Assembly (NCBI GenBank): GCA_012959805.1
Contig: DUCN01000026.1
Coordinates: forward strand, 124,001 to 188,000
DNA length: 64,000 bases
Reading direction: 5' to 3'
DNA from: Myxococcales bacterium
Lineage (GTDB): Bacteria > Myxococcota_A > UBA9160 > UBA4427
The first letter of the stretch is position 1. Each line of letters starts with the position of its first letter. This document shows positions 1-9,320 of the stretch, piece after piece. Below the pieces are notes generated by a model. That model was not told the origin of the DNA. It made no database searches and worked only from the letters and a program-made list of their open reading frames with translations. The translations under genes and the position numbers were made by a program.

Positions 1-498
1 TACACCACCCATGGCTATGTCCAAGACGGCTTCAGCTCCGCTGGCCTCGGCGGACCGATGATGCCTAATATCAAACACTTCAATATCGAACGCGCGGCCT
101 ACGACTTCCTGATCACCCTCGCATACGAACGACTCTTCGAGCGATTTCCGAATCTGCGCATCGCGTCCATTGAAAATGGTGCTGAATTTCTCCCAGACCT
201 GTTTCGAAAACTGCGGCAGTCTCGCGATCGCCTTGCCGTGACCCACTACTACAAAGAAGATCCAACCCTGCTTTTCAAGGAGCACGTCTGGATCAATCCC
301 TTCTGGGAAGACAACGTCTATGAGATCGAAGAATGCATGGGTGCAGACCGCGTGATCTTCGGTTCCGACTGGCCGCATATCGAGGGCATGCCGCATCCTC
401 TCGACTACGTTGCCGAACTCGACAAATTCGACGAGGCCAAGAAACGATTGATCCTGCGCGACAACACACGCGAGCTGAACATTCGGCGCCCGCTCTAA
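1..498 (+). CDS. Amidohydrolase family 2 protein, C-terminal part
   Basis: The frame is open from the first base, so the N-terminus lies before the window and about 165 residues are seen. The C-terminal part of a TIM-barrel amidohydrolase (Amidohydro_2, PF04909) is visible, with the late metal-site segment FGSDWPHIEG and the usual helical end beginning LDKFDEAKKRLILRDN. Such enzymes hydrolyse or decarboxylate cyclic or aromatic acids with one divalent metal. The substrate cannot be read from this part. It ends 35 bases before a CoA-transferase on the same strand, so the two may share a transcript. Confidence 0.85.
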   Translation, partial: YTTHGYVQDGFSSAGLGGPMMPNIKHFNIERAAYDFLITLAYERLFERFPNLRIASIENGAEFLPDLFRKLRQSRDRLAVTHYYKEDPTLLFKEHVWINPFWEDNVYEIEECMGADRVIFGSDWPHIEGMPHPLDYVAELDKFDEAKKRLILRDNTRELNIRRPL

Positions 499-533
499 GA
501 GCGAAGACTCGAACGGGGAACGGAAGTCATAAC

Positions 534-3008
534 TTGAAGAACGCCCTCGACGGGATTCGTGTCCTTGATCTCAGTACGCCGCTTGCAGAAGCCGCCGGAC
601 GAGTCCTCGCCGACCTTGGCACCGAAGTCATCAAAATCGAGCCCCCAGGCGGTTGCGAAGCCCGATTCGCTCCCCCGTTTGCAGACCCGGAAACCGGAGA
701 CTCTCTGGACGCGGATCACCGAGATCTCGACGCCTCTCATTTCTGGCGAGCCTTTGGACTCGGGAAACGAAGTGTCGTACTCGACCTCGACGATCCCGAA
801 GGCCACGAACGATTTCTCGAACTGGTCCAGGGGGCGGATGTCCTGATCGAGTCCTTCACCCCGGGCGTGATGCAAGCAAAGGGGCTCGGCGCCGACACGC
901 TGTGCAAGTTGAACCCGATGCTCGTCTACGCCTCGATTACACCTTTCGGCCAAACCGGCCCATACGCATTGCATCCGGCGACGGACCTCACCCTTGCCGC
1001 GGCCGGAGGACTTCTCAACATGCAGGGCGATGGCGATCGTGTGCCGATCCCCGTCGGGCTACCGGAGACTGCCCATCTGGGGTCTGTTCAGGCTGCCGCA
1101 GACATCTTGATGGCGCTTTATTCGCGTAATCGCTCTGGGCAAGGCCAATCTCTCGACACTTCGATTCAGGCCGCAGTTCTCTGGAGTCTGTTATTCGTGA
1201 CGGACTATGCAGCGATCGGTGCTGATCCGCCCGGCTTCGACGACACCCGCAACACGCGAACACCAACACAAAACATCATCCCGGGCTTACCACTCCCGGT
1301 CGTAGAGCCGTGCAAGGATGGGTTCGTCGTGATGACCTTGGTGCTCGGAGCACAGGGCGCCTTCGGCTTCGCGGCTGCCATGCACTGGATCGGAGAGCGA
1401 GGCGGCCTCGATGCCGACCTCATGCAGATCGATTGGATGACCTGGATCCAGCAGTTGCAGGAAGGCAGCCTCGAGATCGATGTCGCGCGTCGAGGACTGG
1501 ATCAGTTCCTCGCGTATCTGCGAACGATGACCAAGGCTGAGATTCATGAACAGGCGGTCGCTCAGAAATGGCTGATTGCGCCGATCAACCTTTCCTCGGA
1601 TCTGCTCGCGGACCCACAACTGCGTGCTCGAGAATTTTGGGTCGATGTGGAGGGTCGAAAATTTCCCGGCCCTTTCGCGCGGCTGAGCAAGACACCCATT
1701 CGCTACGAGCGCGGTGCTCCAAAACTCGGACAGGACCAGGGGTTGTTAGGTGCGTCGATACGCTCTCCGCAGCCAGCCTCTATGGTGAAGTCGTCGCCCC
1801 GCCTCGCTGCATTCGAAGGGCTGAAGGTTGCGGACTTCTCCTGGATCGCCGCCGGCCCGCTGATTACGAAGGATCTGGCTAATTTGGGTGCCACCGTATT
1901 GCGCGTAGAGACCGAAACTCGGATCGATACGATGCGCTTCATCCCGCCCTTCGTCGGCCCCCCGAGTATCACCAGTGGACACGCCGCAGCTAACGTCAAC
2001 CAATCAAAACTCGGCATCGCCCTCGACTTCGCGAACCCAGAGGGCCTCGCCATCGCGCATCGCATGGTCGAATGGGCCGATGTCGTCGTAGAGAACTTCA
2101 CGCCCGGAACCGCCGAGCGTCTCCAGCTCGACTACGAGACACTTCGAAAGATCAATCCAGAGATCGTCATGGTCTATACCTGCATGCGCGGCCAAACCGG
2201 GCCGGAACGAAAGCATACGGGCTTCGGAATTCAGGGGGCCGCACTGAGCGGGCTGGCTGGAGTCTCAGGCTGGCAGGACCGAATGCCGATCACGCCCTGG
2301 GGCGCTTACACGGATTTCATTTCGCCACGTTATGCGCTTGCCGCACTCTGCGCAGCATTGCTTCATCGCGACGAGACGGGCGTCGGTCAATGCATCGACG
2401 TCTCCCAGATCGAAACCGCAATCCATTTCCTCACACCGGCGCTCCTCAACTATCAAGAGTCGGGATGCATTCTCGATCGCCAGGGCCTCGATTCGGATTG
2501 GGGCTGTCCCCATGGCGTCTACCGAACATCTGAAACCGAACGCTTCATCGCCATCGAAGCGAGATCCTCAGCACAGTGGCGTGCGCTCCGCGAAATCGTT
2601 CCCACGCTCGCCCGACTCGAGGGAGAGGATCTCGATGCCACCAGAAACCGCTTCGGCCGACGACGAGAGATCGACGAGATTCTCAAATCCTGGTGTTCGA
2701 AGCAGAAGTGTTTCGAAGTCGCCGAACGATTGCGCGAGGCCGGCGTGCCCGCTTACGTCCCCCTGCGCGCGACAGACCTTCATCAGGACGCGCAGCTGGC
2801 TGCGCGGAAATTCTTTATCGAACTCCAGCACGGTGGTTTCGGGCGTAGCCATTTTGACGGTGCAGTCACCGTTTTCTCGGACACGCCCTCACGACCCACT
2901 CACGCCGGCCCGATGATCGGCGAGCATACCTTTCAGGTGATGAGCGAAATTCTCGGCTATAGTGATGATGAAATCTCTCGCATCGCTTCAACCGGGGCAC
3001 TGACCTAA
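534..3008 (+). CDS. Tandem-domain CaiB/BaiF family CoA-transferase
   Basis: An 824-residue protein with two class III CoA-transferase domains in one chain, about residues 1-400 and 430-824. The usual family length is about 400. Each half begins with the family's N-terminal motif (LDGIRVLDLS and FEGLKVADFSW) and has the later ENFTPG or ESFTPG segment. The second half keeps an Asp in GAYTDFISPR where the family has its acyl-anhydride-forming Asp. The matching place in the first half reads GLPETAHLG without that Asp, so probably only one half is catalytic. TTG at 534 was chosen because GGAAG lies seven bases upstream and homology begins there. The open frame starts earlier but overlaps the amidohydrolase. 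Substrate unknown. Confidence 0.88.
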   Translation: MKNALDGIRVLDLSTPLAEAAGRVLADLGTEVIKIEPPGGCEARFAPPFADPETGDSLDADHRDLDASHFWRAFGLGKRSVVLDLDDPEGHERFLELVQGADVLIESFTPGVMQAKGLGADTLCKLNPMLVYASITPFGQTGPYALHPATDLTLAAAGGLLNMQGDGDRVPIPVGLPETAHLGSVQAAADILMALYSRNRSGQGQSLDTSIQAAVLWSLLFVTDYAAIGADPPGFDDTRNTRTPTQNIIPGLPLPVVEPCKDGFVVMTLVLGAQGAFGFAAAMHWIGERGGLDADLMQIDWMTWIQQLQEGSLEIDVARRGLDQFLAYLRTMTKAEIHEQAVAQKWLIAPINLSSDLLADPQLRAREFWVDVEGRKFPGPFARLSKTPIRYERGAPKLGQDQGLLGASIRSPQPASMVKSSPRLAAFEGLKVADFSWIAAGPLITKDLANLGATVLRVETETRIDTMRFIPPFVGPPSITSGHAAANVNQSKLGIALDFANPEGLAIAHRMVEWADVVVENFTPGTAERLQLDYETLRKINPEIVMVYTCMRGQTGPERKHTGFGIQGAALSGLAGVSGWQDRMPITPWGAYTDFISPRYALAALCAALLHRDETGVGQCIDVSQIETAIHFLTPALLNYQESGCILDRQGLDSDWGCPHGVYRTSETERFIAIEARSSAQWRALREIVPTLARLEGEDLDATRNRFGRRREIDEILKSWCSKQKCFEVAERLREAGVPAYVPLRATDLHQDAQLAARKFFIELQHGGFGRSHFDGAVTVFSDTPSRPTHAGPMIGEHTFQVMSEILGYSDDEISRIASTGALT

Positions 3009-3010
3009 CG

Positions 3011-3057
3011 CGCGCCAGGCTCGGCCGGACACTCGGAGCCACCGACGGCTTGGCGCG
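3011..3057. terminator. Nested hairpin between convergent genes
   Basis: An outer stem CGCGCCA (3011-3017) pairs with TGGCGCG (3051-3057). An inner stem GGCTC (3018-3022) pairs with GAGCC (3036-3040). It fills the gap between the stop codons of the CoA-transferase and the enoyl-CoA hydratase and could end transcripts from both sides. There is no T-run on either strand, so a Rho-independent terminator is only a guess. Confidence 0.35.
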
Positions 3058-3068
3058 GCGGCTCGCTA

Positions 3069-3878
3069 TCACTCGCCCTCGAAGACGGGTTCTCGCTTTT
3101 CCATGAACGCTTTCGGCCCTTCGCGCGCGTCATTCGAAGTCATGACCTTTGCCGAGATCTCATTCTCAATCTGATAGGCCGACTCAAGCGGCATTCCGCT
3201 GGTTCGAAGCACGGCTTCCTTGATGGCACGAAGAGCCAGTGGCGCGTTACGCGCCAAGCGCCTCGCAAACTCCATCGCGCGATCCATCAACCTTTCGGGC
3301 TCGACGACTTCATTCACGAAACCGATCCTCAGGGCTTCCTCCGCCGACATTCGATCGCCCGTAAGCAGGATTTCCATCGCCTTGCAGTATGGGATCTGCC
3401 GAGGCAAACGAACCATCGAGCCACCGCCGGGAACGAGTCCGCGCTGCGCTTCGCTAAGCCCAAAGCTCGCAAGCCGACTCGCGACGCGAATATCCGTCGA
3501 TTGCAGGATCTCCGTCCCGCCCGCGACGGCGACACCGTTAATGGCGGAAACGATCGGCTTGTAGAGCTCAAAAGGACGTAGTAGCGCCGTCGACATCACG
3601 GTGGCCGGGTCTTCCATCAATCGCCGATCCCAGTCATTGCTGGGCTGCCGCGCGCCGGTAAAGAGCGGCATCAACCGTGCGAGGTCCCCGCCCGCGCAGA
3701 AGGCCTTTTCGCCGGCGCCGGTCAGGATCGCTACTCGAAGCGTTGCGTCATCCCGAAAGTCGACCCAGGCTTCCGCCAGAAGCACCATCATCTCGGGACT
3801 GAATGCATTGCGATGGTCGGGACGGTTCAGTGTCAGGATGGCAATGCCATCGCGCTTTTCATAAAGCAGGTCGGGCAT
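3069..3878 (-). CDS. Enoyl-CoA hydratase/isomerase family protein
   Basis: A 269-residue crotonase-fold protein, normal length for the family. The oxyanion-hole segments AFCAGGDL and NGVAVAGGTEI and the catalytic-Glu region GLSEAQRGLVPGGGS are present, so both usual glutamates can be placed. It probably adds water across a 2-enoyl-CoA double bond in fatty-acid or side-chain oxidation. It lies 63 bases downstream of the last Mrp antiporter gene on the same strand and may be read through from it, though the functions are unrelated. The exact acyl-CoA substrate is unknown. Confidence 0.88.
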   Translation of the reverse strand: MPDLLYEKRDGIAILTLNRPDHRNAFSPEMMVLLAEAWVDFRDDATLRVAILTGAGEKAFCAGGDLARLMPLFTGARQPSNDWDRRLMEDPATVMSTALLRPFELYKPIVSAINGVAVAGGTEILQSTDIRVASRLASFGLSEAQRGLVPGGGSMVRLPRQIPYCKAMEILLTGDRMSAEEALRIGFVNEVVEPERLMDRAMEFARRLARNAPLALRAIKEAVLRTSGMPLESAYQIENEISAKVMTSNDAREGPKAFMEKREPVFEGE

Positions 3879-3941
3879 GGTCGCGTCGTGCCTCCCGTCT
3901 TGACGGTACCAGAGCGTAAGCCTCTCGAACCGACGCCGGAG

Positions 3942-5642
3942 TCAGAAAGAAAGCAGCAGATAGGCGAACAGCAGAACCGCCGCCCACATCGCGGTCACAC
4001 CCGTTGGCCATGGTTCACCAAATCTCGTCCAAGGACTGAGATGGGCCCTCGTAAAGTCGAGCACCGCGAGGCGGCTACGGTCCGCAGTACCCAGGAACCA
4101 CCGCTGCCCCATGAGCCAAACCTCCGACACTCCCGACCAGGCGGCGGGTAAGAGCCGTCGCCAGGTCCAGTCAATGTCGAGTATGACACTGCGCAGTTCC
4201 GGCGGATAGAGCCCCGTCTTCCACAGAACCACGAAGGCCAACGCAGCGAAGAGCAGAAGCTGCAACACCGTCACGACATGCGACACGGTGTACGGACTGT
4301 ACTCCACCGGATAGGGCAGGATCGCGTAGAGGTATTCGGGAAAAACACCGATGCCGATGCAGAACGCGGCGGCGATGCCCATGGCCAAACGCATATTGAT
4401 CGGCGCTTCCTTGACCCGAATGCCACTATCATGCGCAAAAAAGGAGAAGAAGGGAATCTTGATTCCCGAGTGATCGAGAACGCCGGCGGAAGCAAAGAGC
4501 AAGACCATCGAAATGATCAACAGATGTTCATGCCCCACCGCGGACAATACCATCGATTTACTGACGAAGCCGCTGGTCAAGGGGAAACCCGAGATCGAGA
4601 GGGAACCGATGATGCAGAAGAACGCTGTCCAGGGCATCGACTTGTATAGGCCACCGAGTTCCGACGCCTTGATCGTTCCGGTCCGGAAGAGCACCGCGCC
4701 CATAGCCATAAAGAGCAGCGCCTTGTAGATCACATGCGCAAAGACGTGAGCCACTGTTCCGTTCAGCGCCAATTCGGTCCCGACGCCGACGCCGACAACC
4801 ATGAATCCCAATTGATTGTTGAGGCTATAGGAGAGAACGCGACGCAGATCGTTCTCAATCACCGCGAAGAAGATCGGAAATGCGGTCATCGTCACACCGA
4901 TGGGGATCAGGATGTCGGTTCCGGCATAACCGCGGGCGAGTGCATAGATTGCGAGCTTCGTCGTGAACCCCGACAGGAAGACGGTGCCGGTCACGGTGGC
5001 TTCGGGATAGGCGTCCTTCATCCAGCCATGCAGGAGTGGAAAGGCCGCCTTGATTCCAAAAGAAAGAAAGACCAACCAACCGCCCGCTGACTCGAGACCA
5101 ATATGCTCGAAGGCAAGGGTTCCCGAATCGCGATAGAGAAGGATTGCGCCGGCCAGCAGGAGGAGTCCCGACATCACTTGGATGATCAAATAACGTTGCC
5201 CAGCCTTCAGCGCTGCTTCCGTTCGGCTCGCCCAGACCAGGAAGACCGAGGAAACAGCGGTCAGTTCCCACCAAACGAATAACGTCATCAGATCGCCGGC
5301 AAAGACTGCGGCAATGGCCGCTCCCGCGTAGATCAATGCCGCCGCTGCCTGGAGTCGATCCTTTTGGTGCGACGCGTAGAGCACGCCCAGGAAGGCGGCT
5401 ATGTGGAAGACGATTCCAAAGACGCGAGAGAGCCCATCGATTCGCGTGATCTGGAGCGTGTAGTCGAAGACCTCGATCGAATAGCTGAAGTCCGCGGGCA
5501 TTTGGAGTAGATGCGCCAGCCCCACGATCGGCAGCGCCATCATCACTGCTTGAGAAAGTCGATGCGGGAGTAGGACCGCGGGAATCGCGGCCACGATCAG
5601 CAACACGCCGGGCGGTAACCCGCTTACGAAGACATCAATCAT
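3942..5642 (-). CDS. Mrp/NuoL-like proton antiporter subunit (third MrpD-type)
   Basis: A 566-residue polytopic membrane protein of the Proton_antipo_M family (NuoL/NuoM/NuoN, MrpA/MrpD). Visible hallmarks are the Glu in FVWWELTAVSS, the conserved Lys region SFGIKAAFPLLHGWMKDAYPEA and later HVFAHVIYKALLFM. The C-terminal about 130 residues extend past the core with further hydrophobic segments. It is the last gene of the operon and overlaps the upstream small-protein gene by 8 bases. With the two other D-type subunits it probably supplies the extra proton/sodium channel that MrpA provides in standard Mrp complexes. Confidence 0.86.
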   Translation of the reverse strand: MIDVFVSGLPPGVLLIVAAIPAVLLPHRLSQAVMMALPIVGLAHLLQMPADFSYSIEVFDYTLQITRIDGLSRVFGIVFHIAAFLGVLYASHQKDRLQAAAALIYAGAAIAAVFAGDLMTLFVWWELTAVSSVFLVWASRTEAALKAGQRYLIIQVMSGLLLLAGAILLYRDSGTLAFEHIGLESAGGWLVFLSFGIKAAFPLLHGWMKDAYPEATVTGTVFLSGFTTKLAIYALARGYAGTDILIPIGVTMTAFPIFFAVIENDLRRVLSYSLNNQLGFMVVGVGVGTELALNGTVAHVFAHVIYKALLFMAMGAVLFRTGTIKASELGGLYKSMPWTAFFCIIGSLSISGFPLTSGFVSKSMVLSAVGHEHLLIISMVLLFASAGVLDHSGIKIPFFSFFAHDSGIRVKEAPINMRLAMGIAAAFCIGIGVFPEYLYAILPYPVEYSPYTVSHVVTVLQLLLFAALAFVVLWKTGLYPPELRSVILDIDWTWRRLLPAAWSGVSEVWLMGQRWFLGTADRSRLAVLDFTRAHLSPWTRFGEPWPTGVTAMWAAVLLFAYLLLSF

Positions 5643-5934
5643 AATAGTCCTCGTCGCGCATCAGGAGACGTCGCAAGCCTTTAGCCGTCATCACCAGACC
5701 CACATAGGCGACGAAACCGAAGACGGCATCGAAGGCGATCCAATCCTGAAATGAATAGTCAGCATGCTTGTGATAGAAAAAATCTGCGAGAACACTGAGC
5801 ACGCAAGCGGCGACCAGGATCTTGATGATCAGGTTGATGCTACTCGGCCGATCGAGCCATCGATCTTCTTCCGCGGCGGCCCCATGCAGGGCCTGACGCT
5901 CTTGATTCCCATTGCGTGAGATTTCATCAGCCAT
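5635..5934 (-). CDS. Small two-helix membrane protein of the Mrp operon
   Basis: A 99-residue protein. A soluble N-terminus is followed by two hydrophobic stretches (about residues 35-55 and 67-85) and a charged tail RRLLMRDEDYYD. The open frame extends 32 codons upstream, but ATG at 5934 was chosen because that extension overlaps the end of the preceding antiporter gene. It sits 7 bases after one antiporter subunit and overlaps the next, so it is probably an accessory subunit of the complex. I do not recognise the family. Confidence 0.7.
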   Translation of the reverse strand: MADEISRNGNQERQALHGAAAEEDRWLDRPSSINLIIKILVAACVLSVLADFFYHKHADYSFQDWIAFDAVFGFVAYVGLVMTAKGLRRLLMRDEDYYD

Positions 5935-5941
5935 GATTCGC

Positions 5942-7429
5942 TCAGCCCCCAAGACCCATCGCCGGAGCGAGCAAGCGGTAAACGCTGTCGGCATAGAAGA
6001 AGATGACGAAACAACCCAGCGCCGTCGCACAGATGGGCAGAAGGATCAACAGCGGCGCTTCATTGATGCCGTCGGGCACCCCTTCCGGAAGCGGTCGGAA
6101 AAAGGCGCGAACGACGATCGGCATCAGGTAGGCGATCGAAAGCAGCGAACTCAGCATGAATACAACGACCATCCAGGGCTGGTCGGCGTCGAAGGCTCCG
6201 GTCACCAGATACCACTTACTCCAGGCACCGCCGAAAGGGGGCAGCCCGATGATGCTGAACGACGCGATGCAGAAGGCACCGAAGGTAATCGGCATCCGGC
6301 GTCCGAGGCCGTCAAGTTGACTGACCTCGGTCTTGTGAGCGACGACCATGACCGCACCAGCGACGAAGAAGAGCGTGATCTTGCCCAGGGCATGCATCAG
6401 AATATGCAGGCCAGCGCCCATGGCTGCGGCGGAGTTCGCAAGCGCGGCGCCGAGAACGATGTACGAGAGTTGGCTGATGGTTGAATACGCGAGCCGCGCC
6501 TTCAAGTTGTCGAGACTGAGCGCGCGAATTGAAGCAGCCAGGATCGTGATCGCTGCAATGCCCATCAAGATGTCGGAAAGCCCATCCTTTGCGAGAAAGT
6601 CTATGCCAAATATGTAGATCGAGATCTTCAGAACGGTGAAGACGCCCGCCTTCACAACCGCGACTGCGTGAAGCAAGGCGGAAACCGGCGTGGGCGCGAC
6701 CATCGCTGCCGGAAGCCAGCGATGGAAGGGCATGAGAGCAGCCTTGCCGACTCCATAGGAGAAGAGCAGTAGGAGTAGACCCGCAGACGCGCCCGCGATC
6801 TTTCCATCGAGGATGCCGCCGGGCGTAAAACGAAGCGTGTCCGACAGATTCGCGGTCCACAGAATTGCGAGCAACAAGAATAGAACGGAAGTCGAAACGA
6901 GAATGCCCAGATAGAGCCGGCCGGCACGAATCGCGGCTTCAGTTCCGGCATGCGTCACTAGCGGGAACGTCGAGAAAGTGAGCAGCTCATAGAAGAGAAA
7001 GAGCGTAATCAGATCGCCGGCAAACGCGATTCCCAGTGCGGCCGAAATCGCCAGGGCGAAGCAAGTAAAGAAGCGGGTCTGGTTGACCTCTTCATGACCA
7101 CGCATATAGCCGAAACCATAAAGTGACGTCAGAATCCAAAGACCCGAAGCAACCAGACCAAATAACAAGCCCAGGGGCTCGACTTCTAGGGCAAGGCCGA
7201 GGCCAGCCATATTGCCGGGAAGAGCGAGAGAGGGCCGTGCACCTGCCATCACCGGTTCGATCAACCGCGTGACACAGGTGAAGGTCGAAATACCGACCAC
7301 AATCGTCCAGCTATCACGCAGGTTCGGCCAACGTCCAAGAGCGACAACGCCCACGGCGCCGATGAGCGGCAAGATCATCGACCAGAAAATGATGGTCGCG
7401 TGAGCGTCGAGTCCCATCTCGATGTCCAT
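5942..7429 (-). CDS. Mrp antiporter subunit D-like protein (second copy)
   Basis: A 495-residue Proton_antipo_M membrane protein. FLFYELLTFSTFPLV holds the conserved Glu, SYGVGKAALMPFHRWLPAAM the conserved Lys and His region, and HILMHALGKITLFF the later Lys helix. ATG at 7429 was used because it lies 2 bases after the stop of the upstream mrpD; the longer open frame would overlap that gene by about 100 bases. It is a channel-type subunit of the cation/proton antiporter in the cytoplasmic membrane. Confidence 0.88.
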   Translation of the reverse strand: MDIEMGLDAHATIIFWSMILPLIGAVGVVALGRWPNLRDSWTIVVGISTFTCVTRLIEPVMAGARPSLALPGNMAGLGLALEVEPLGLLFGLVASGLWILTSLYGFGYMRGHEEVNQTRFFTCFALAISAALGIAFAGDLITLFLFYELLTFSTFPLVTHAGTEAAIRAGRLYLGILVSTSVLFLLLAILWTANLSDTLRFTPGGILDGKIAGASAGLLLLLFSYGVGKAALMPFHRWLPAAMVAPTPVSALLHAVAVVKAGVFTVLKISIYIFGIDFLAKDGLSDILMGIAAITILAASIRALSLDNLKARLAYSTISQLSYIVLGAALANSAAAMGAGLHILMHALGKITLFFVAGAVMVVAHKTEVSQLDGLGRRMPITFGAFCIASFSIIGLPPFGGAWSKWYLVTGAFDADQPWMVVVFMLSSLLSIAYLMPIVVRAFFRPLPEGVPDGINEAPLLILLPICATALGCFVIFFYADSVYRLLAPAMGLGG

Positions 7430-7431
7430 CG

Positions 7432-8916
7432 CTAGAGACCCACCATGAAGACTTGCTGCGCGGCCAGTTCGGCCACGTCCACCGCATAACTCGAGAAGAT
7501 CCCGAAGTAGATGGCCGCCCCCGCCAGAATCCATGTCGGGATCAGAAGCCGAAGTGGTGGCTCCCTCCTTTCAAGTTCCACCTCGGGTGTCTGGAAGTAG
7601 GCGATCTCGACGACCTTCCAAACATAGACCAGCGCCAGGATGGAACTCGCCATGATCAGAAAAGCGATCCAGAGAGCGTCGACTTCGAGGGCTGCCGAAA
7701 CCAGCGCCCACTTACTCACAAACCCGACGGTTCCCGGCACGCCCACCAGCGCCAAACCAGCGACGACCATGGCGGCCATCGTGAAGGGCATTCGCTGTCC
7801 GAGTCCCTTCATCACATCGAGATTCGTACCGCCCATGCGCCAGGTCACGCAGGCTGCGACGAGAAAGAGTGCGCCCTTCATGAGTGCATGGTTGAAGACG
7901 TGAATGAGTCCGGCTGAGACACCGGCCTGAGTCGCAAAGGACAAACCGAGGGTCATATAGCCAATCTGGGCGATGCTCGAATAGGCGAGCAGGCGCTTGA
8001 ACTCGGTCTGGTAGATCGCGGCGATCGAGCCAACGAACATCGCGATGATCGAGAGCGGTAAGAGCAAGCGATCGATGCCCACGGTCTCGAAGACCAGGGC
8101 CGCACCAAAGAGGCCAAAGGTAAAACGGATCAGCAGATAGTAGGCGACCTTGGTCGCCGTCGAAGCGAGAAATGCCGAGACCAGGGGCGGAGCATAGCTG
8201 TAGGCGTTGGGCAGCCAATGATGAAGCGGAAAGACGGCCAGTTTGATACTGATGCCAACCATCACAAAGGCGAGTGCGACCAGGACCCCCTTGGTCGGGC
8301 CGAGTACCTGAATGCGATGTGCCATGTCGACCATATTCAGCGTACCGGTCGCCTGGTACATGAAGCCGATCCCGATCAGAAGAAAAGTTGCGCCGATCGT
8401 ACCCATGATGAGATACGAGAAGGCAGCCATCAGGGCGCGACGATTCAGGCCTAACGCAATCAGGATGTACGAAGAAAGCGATGAGATCTCCAAGAAGACG
8501 AAGATGTTGAAGACATCACCGGTGATCGTCACCCCCAGCAGCCCGGTCAAACAGAGCAGGGCCGCCGAGTAGAAGAGATATTCACGCCCTTCTGGAATCA
8601 CACGGCGCGCCTGACCCGGTCCGACCGCAAACACGACCGCCGCAATACCCGACACAACCACGAGCACGAACGCATTCAGAATATCGACCCGATATTCGAT
8701 TCCGTAGGGCCGTGACCAACCGCCAAATTCATAAACGAGAATATCGCCGCCCAAAACCTGACTGAGCAGGTTCATTGAGATCGCGAAGCACGCGAAACTC
8801 ACGGCGATCGTGAAAGGCAAAACGATTGCTTCCTTGCGCAACAAGAAACACAGCGGCGCAGCCAGCAGCGGAATCAAAACCTGCAGGACAGGGAGATGCG
8901 ATGCCAGATCGCTCAA
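7432..8916 (-). CDS. mrpD: Na+/H+ antiporter subunit D (MrpD/MnhD)
   Basis: A 494-residue antiporter-like subunit, the usual MrpD length. The NIFVFLEISSLSSYILIALG segment carries the conserved Glu of TM5. GISIKLAVFPLHHWLPNAYS holds the conserved Lys and the double His, and HVFNHALMKGALFL the second Lys. It overlaps mrpC by 4 bases (ATGA), so translation is coupled. MrpD conducts protons in exchange for Na+ as part of the hetero-oligomeric complex related to complex I. Confidence 0.92.
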   Translation of the reverse strand: MSDLASHLPVLQVLIPLLAAPLCFLLRKEAIVLPFTIAVSFACFAISMNLLSQVLGGDILVYEFGGWSRPYGIEYRVDILNAFVLVVVSGIAAVVFAVGPGQARRVIPEGREYLFYSAALLCLTGLLGVTITGDVFNIFVFLEISSLSSYILIALGLNRRALMAAFSYLIMGTIGATFLLIGIGFMYQATGTLNMVDMAHRIQVLGPTKGVLVALAFVMVGISIKLAVFPLHHWLPNAYSYAPPLVSAFLASTATKVAYYLLIRFTFGLFGAALVFETVGIDRLLLPLSIIAMFVGSIAAIYQTEFKRLLAYSSIAQIGYMTLGLSFATQAGVSAGLIHVFNHALMKGALFLVAACVTWRMGGTNLDVMKGLGQRMPFTMAAMVVAGLALVGVPGTVGFVSKWALVSAALEVDALWIAFLIMASSILALVYVWKVVEIAYFQTPEVELERREPPLRLLIPTWILAGAAIYFGIFSSYAVDVAELAAQQVFMVGL

Positions 8917-9320
8917 CTCGCATCCTCCGAGCGCAGGTCCCGCTCGTCTTCCGCGCGATCCATGGCGACGATCTCATCTTCTTCCACCGTGCCATAGGCC
9001 TCGTTGATGCGAACGATCAGAGCCAGTCCCAGGGCGGTAGTGGCCACGCCAACGACAATCGCCGTCAGCATCAGAACGTGAGGAAGCGGATTCGAATAGA
9101 TGATGTCGTCCCGCCCCTCGATCAGAATCGGGGCTGTGCCTCCCGTCACCTTCGCCATCGAGACGTAGAGCAGAATCACGGAGGTTTGAAAGACGCTCAT
9201 CCCCATGACCTTCTTGACAAGATTTCCACGCGAGATTGCTATGTACAGGCCGATCATCATCAGAGTGATGACGGCGAGATAATTCCAATGCGAGAGAATC
9301 TGATTCGCAAGACTCGTCAT
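8913..9320 (-). CDS. mrpC: Na+/H+ antiporter subunit C (MrpC, NuoK-like)
   Basis: A 135-residue NuoK/MnhC-family protein with three membrane helices. Hallmarks are KKVMGMSVFQTSVILLYVSM and the buried segment LPHVLMLTAIVVGVATTALG. The C-terminal tail is long and acidic (EEDEIVAMDRAEDERD). Start and stop overlap the neighbouring mrpB-type and mrpD genes by 4 bases each. It is a structural membrane subunit homologous to NuoK of complex I. Confidence 0.92.
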   Translation of the reverse strand: MTSLANQILSHWNYLAVITLMMIGLYIAISRGNLVKKVMGMSVFQTSVILLYVSMAKVTGGTAPILIEGRDDIIYSNPLPHVLMLTAIVVGVATTALGLALIVRINEAYGTVEEDEIVAMDRAEDERDLRSEDAS

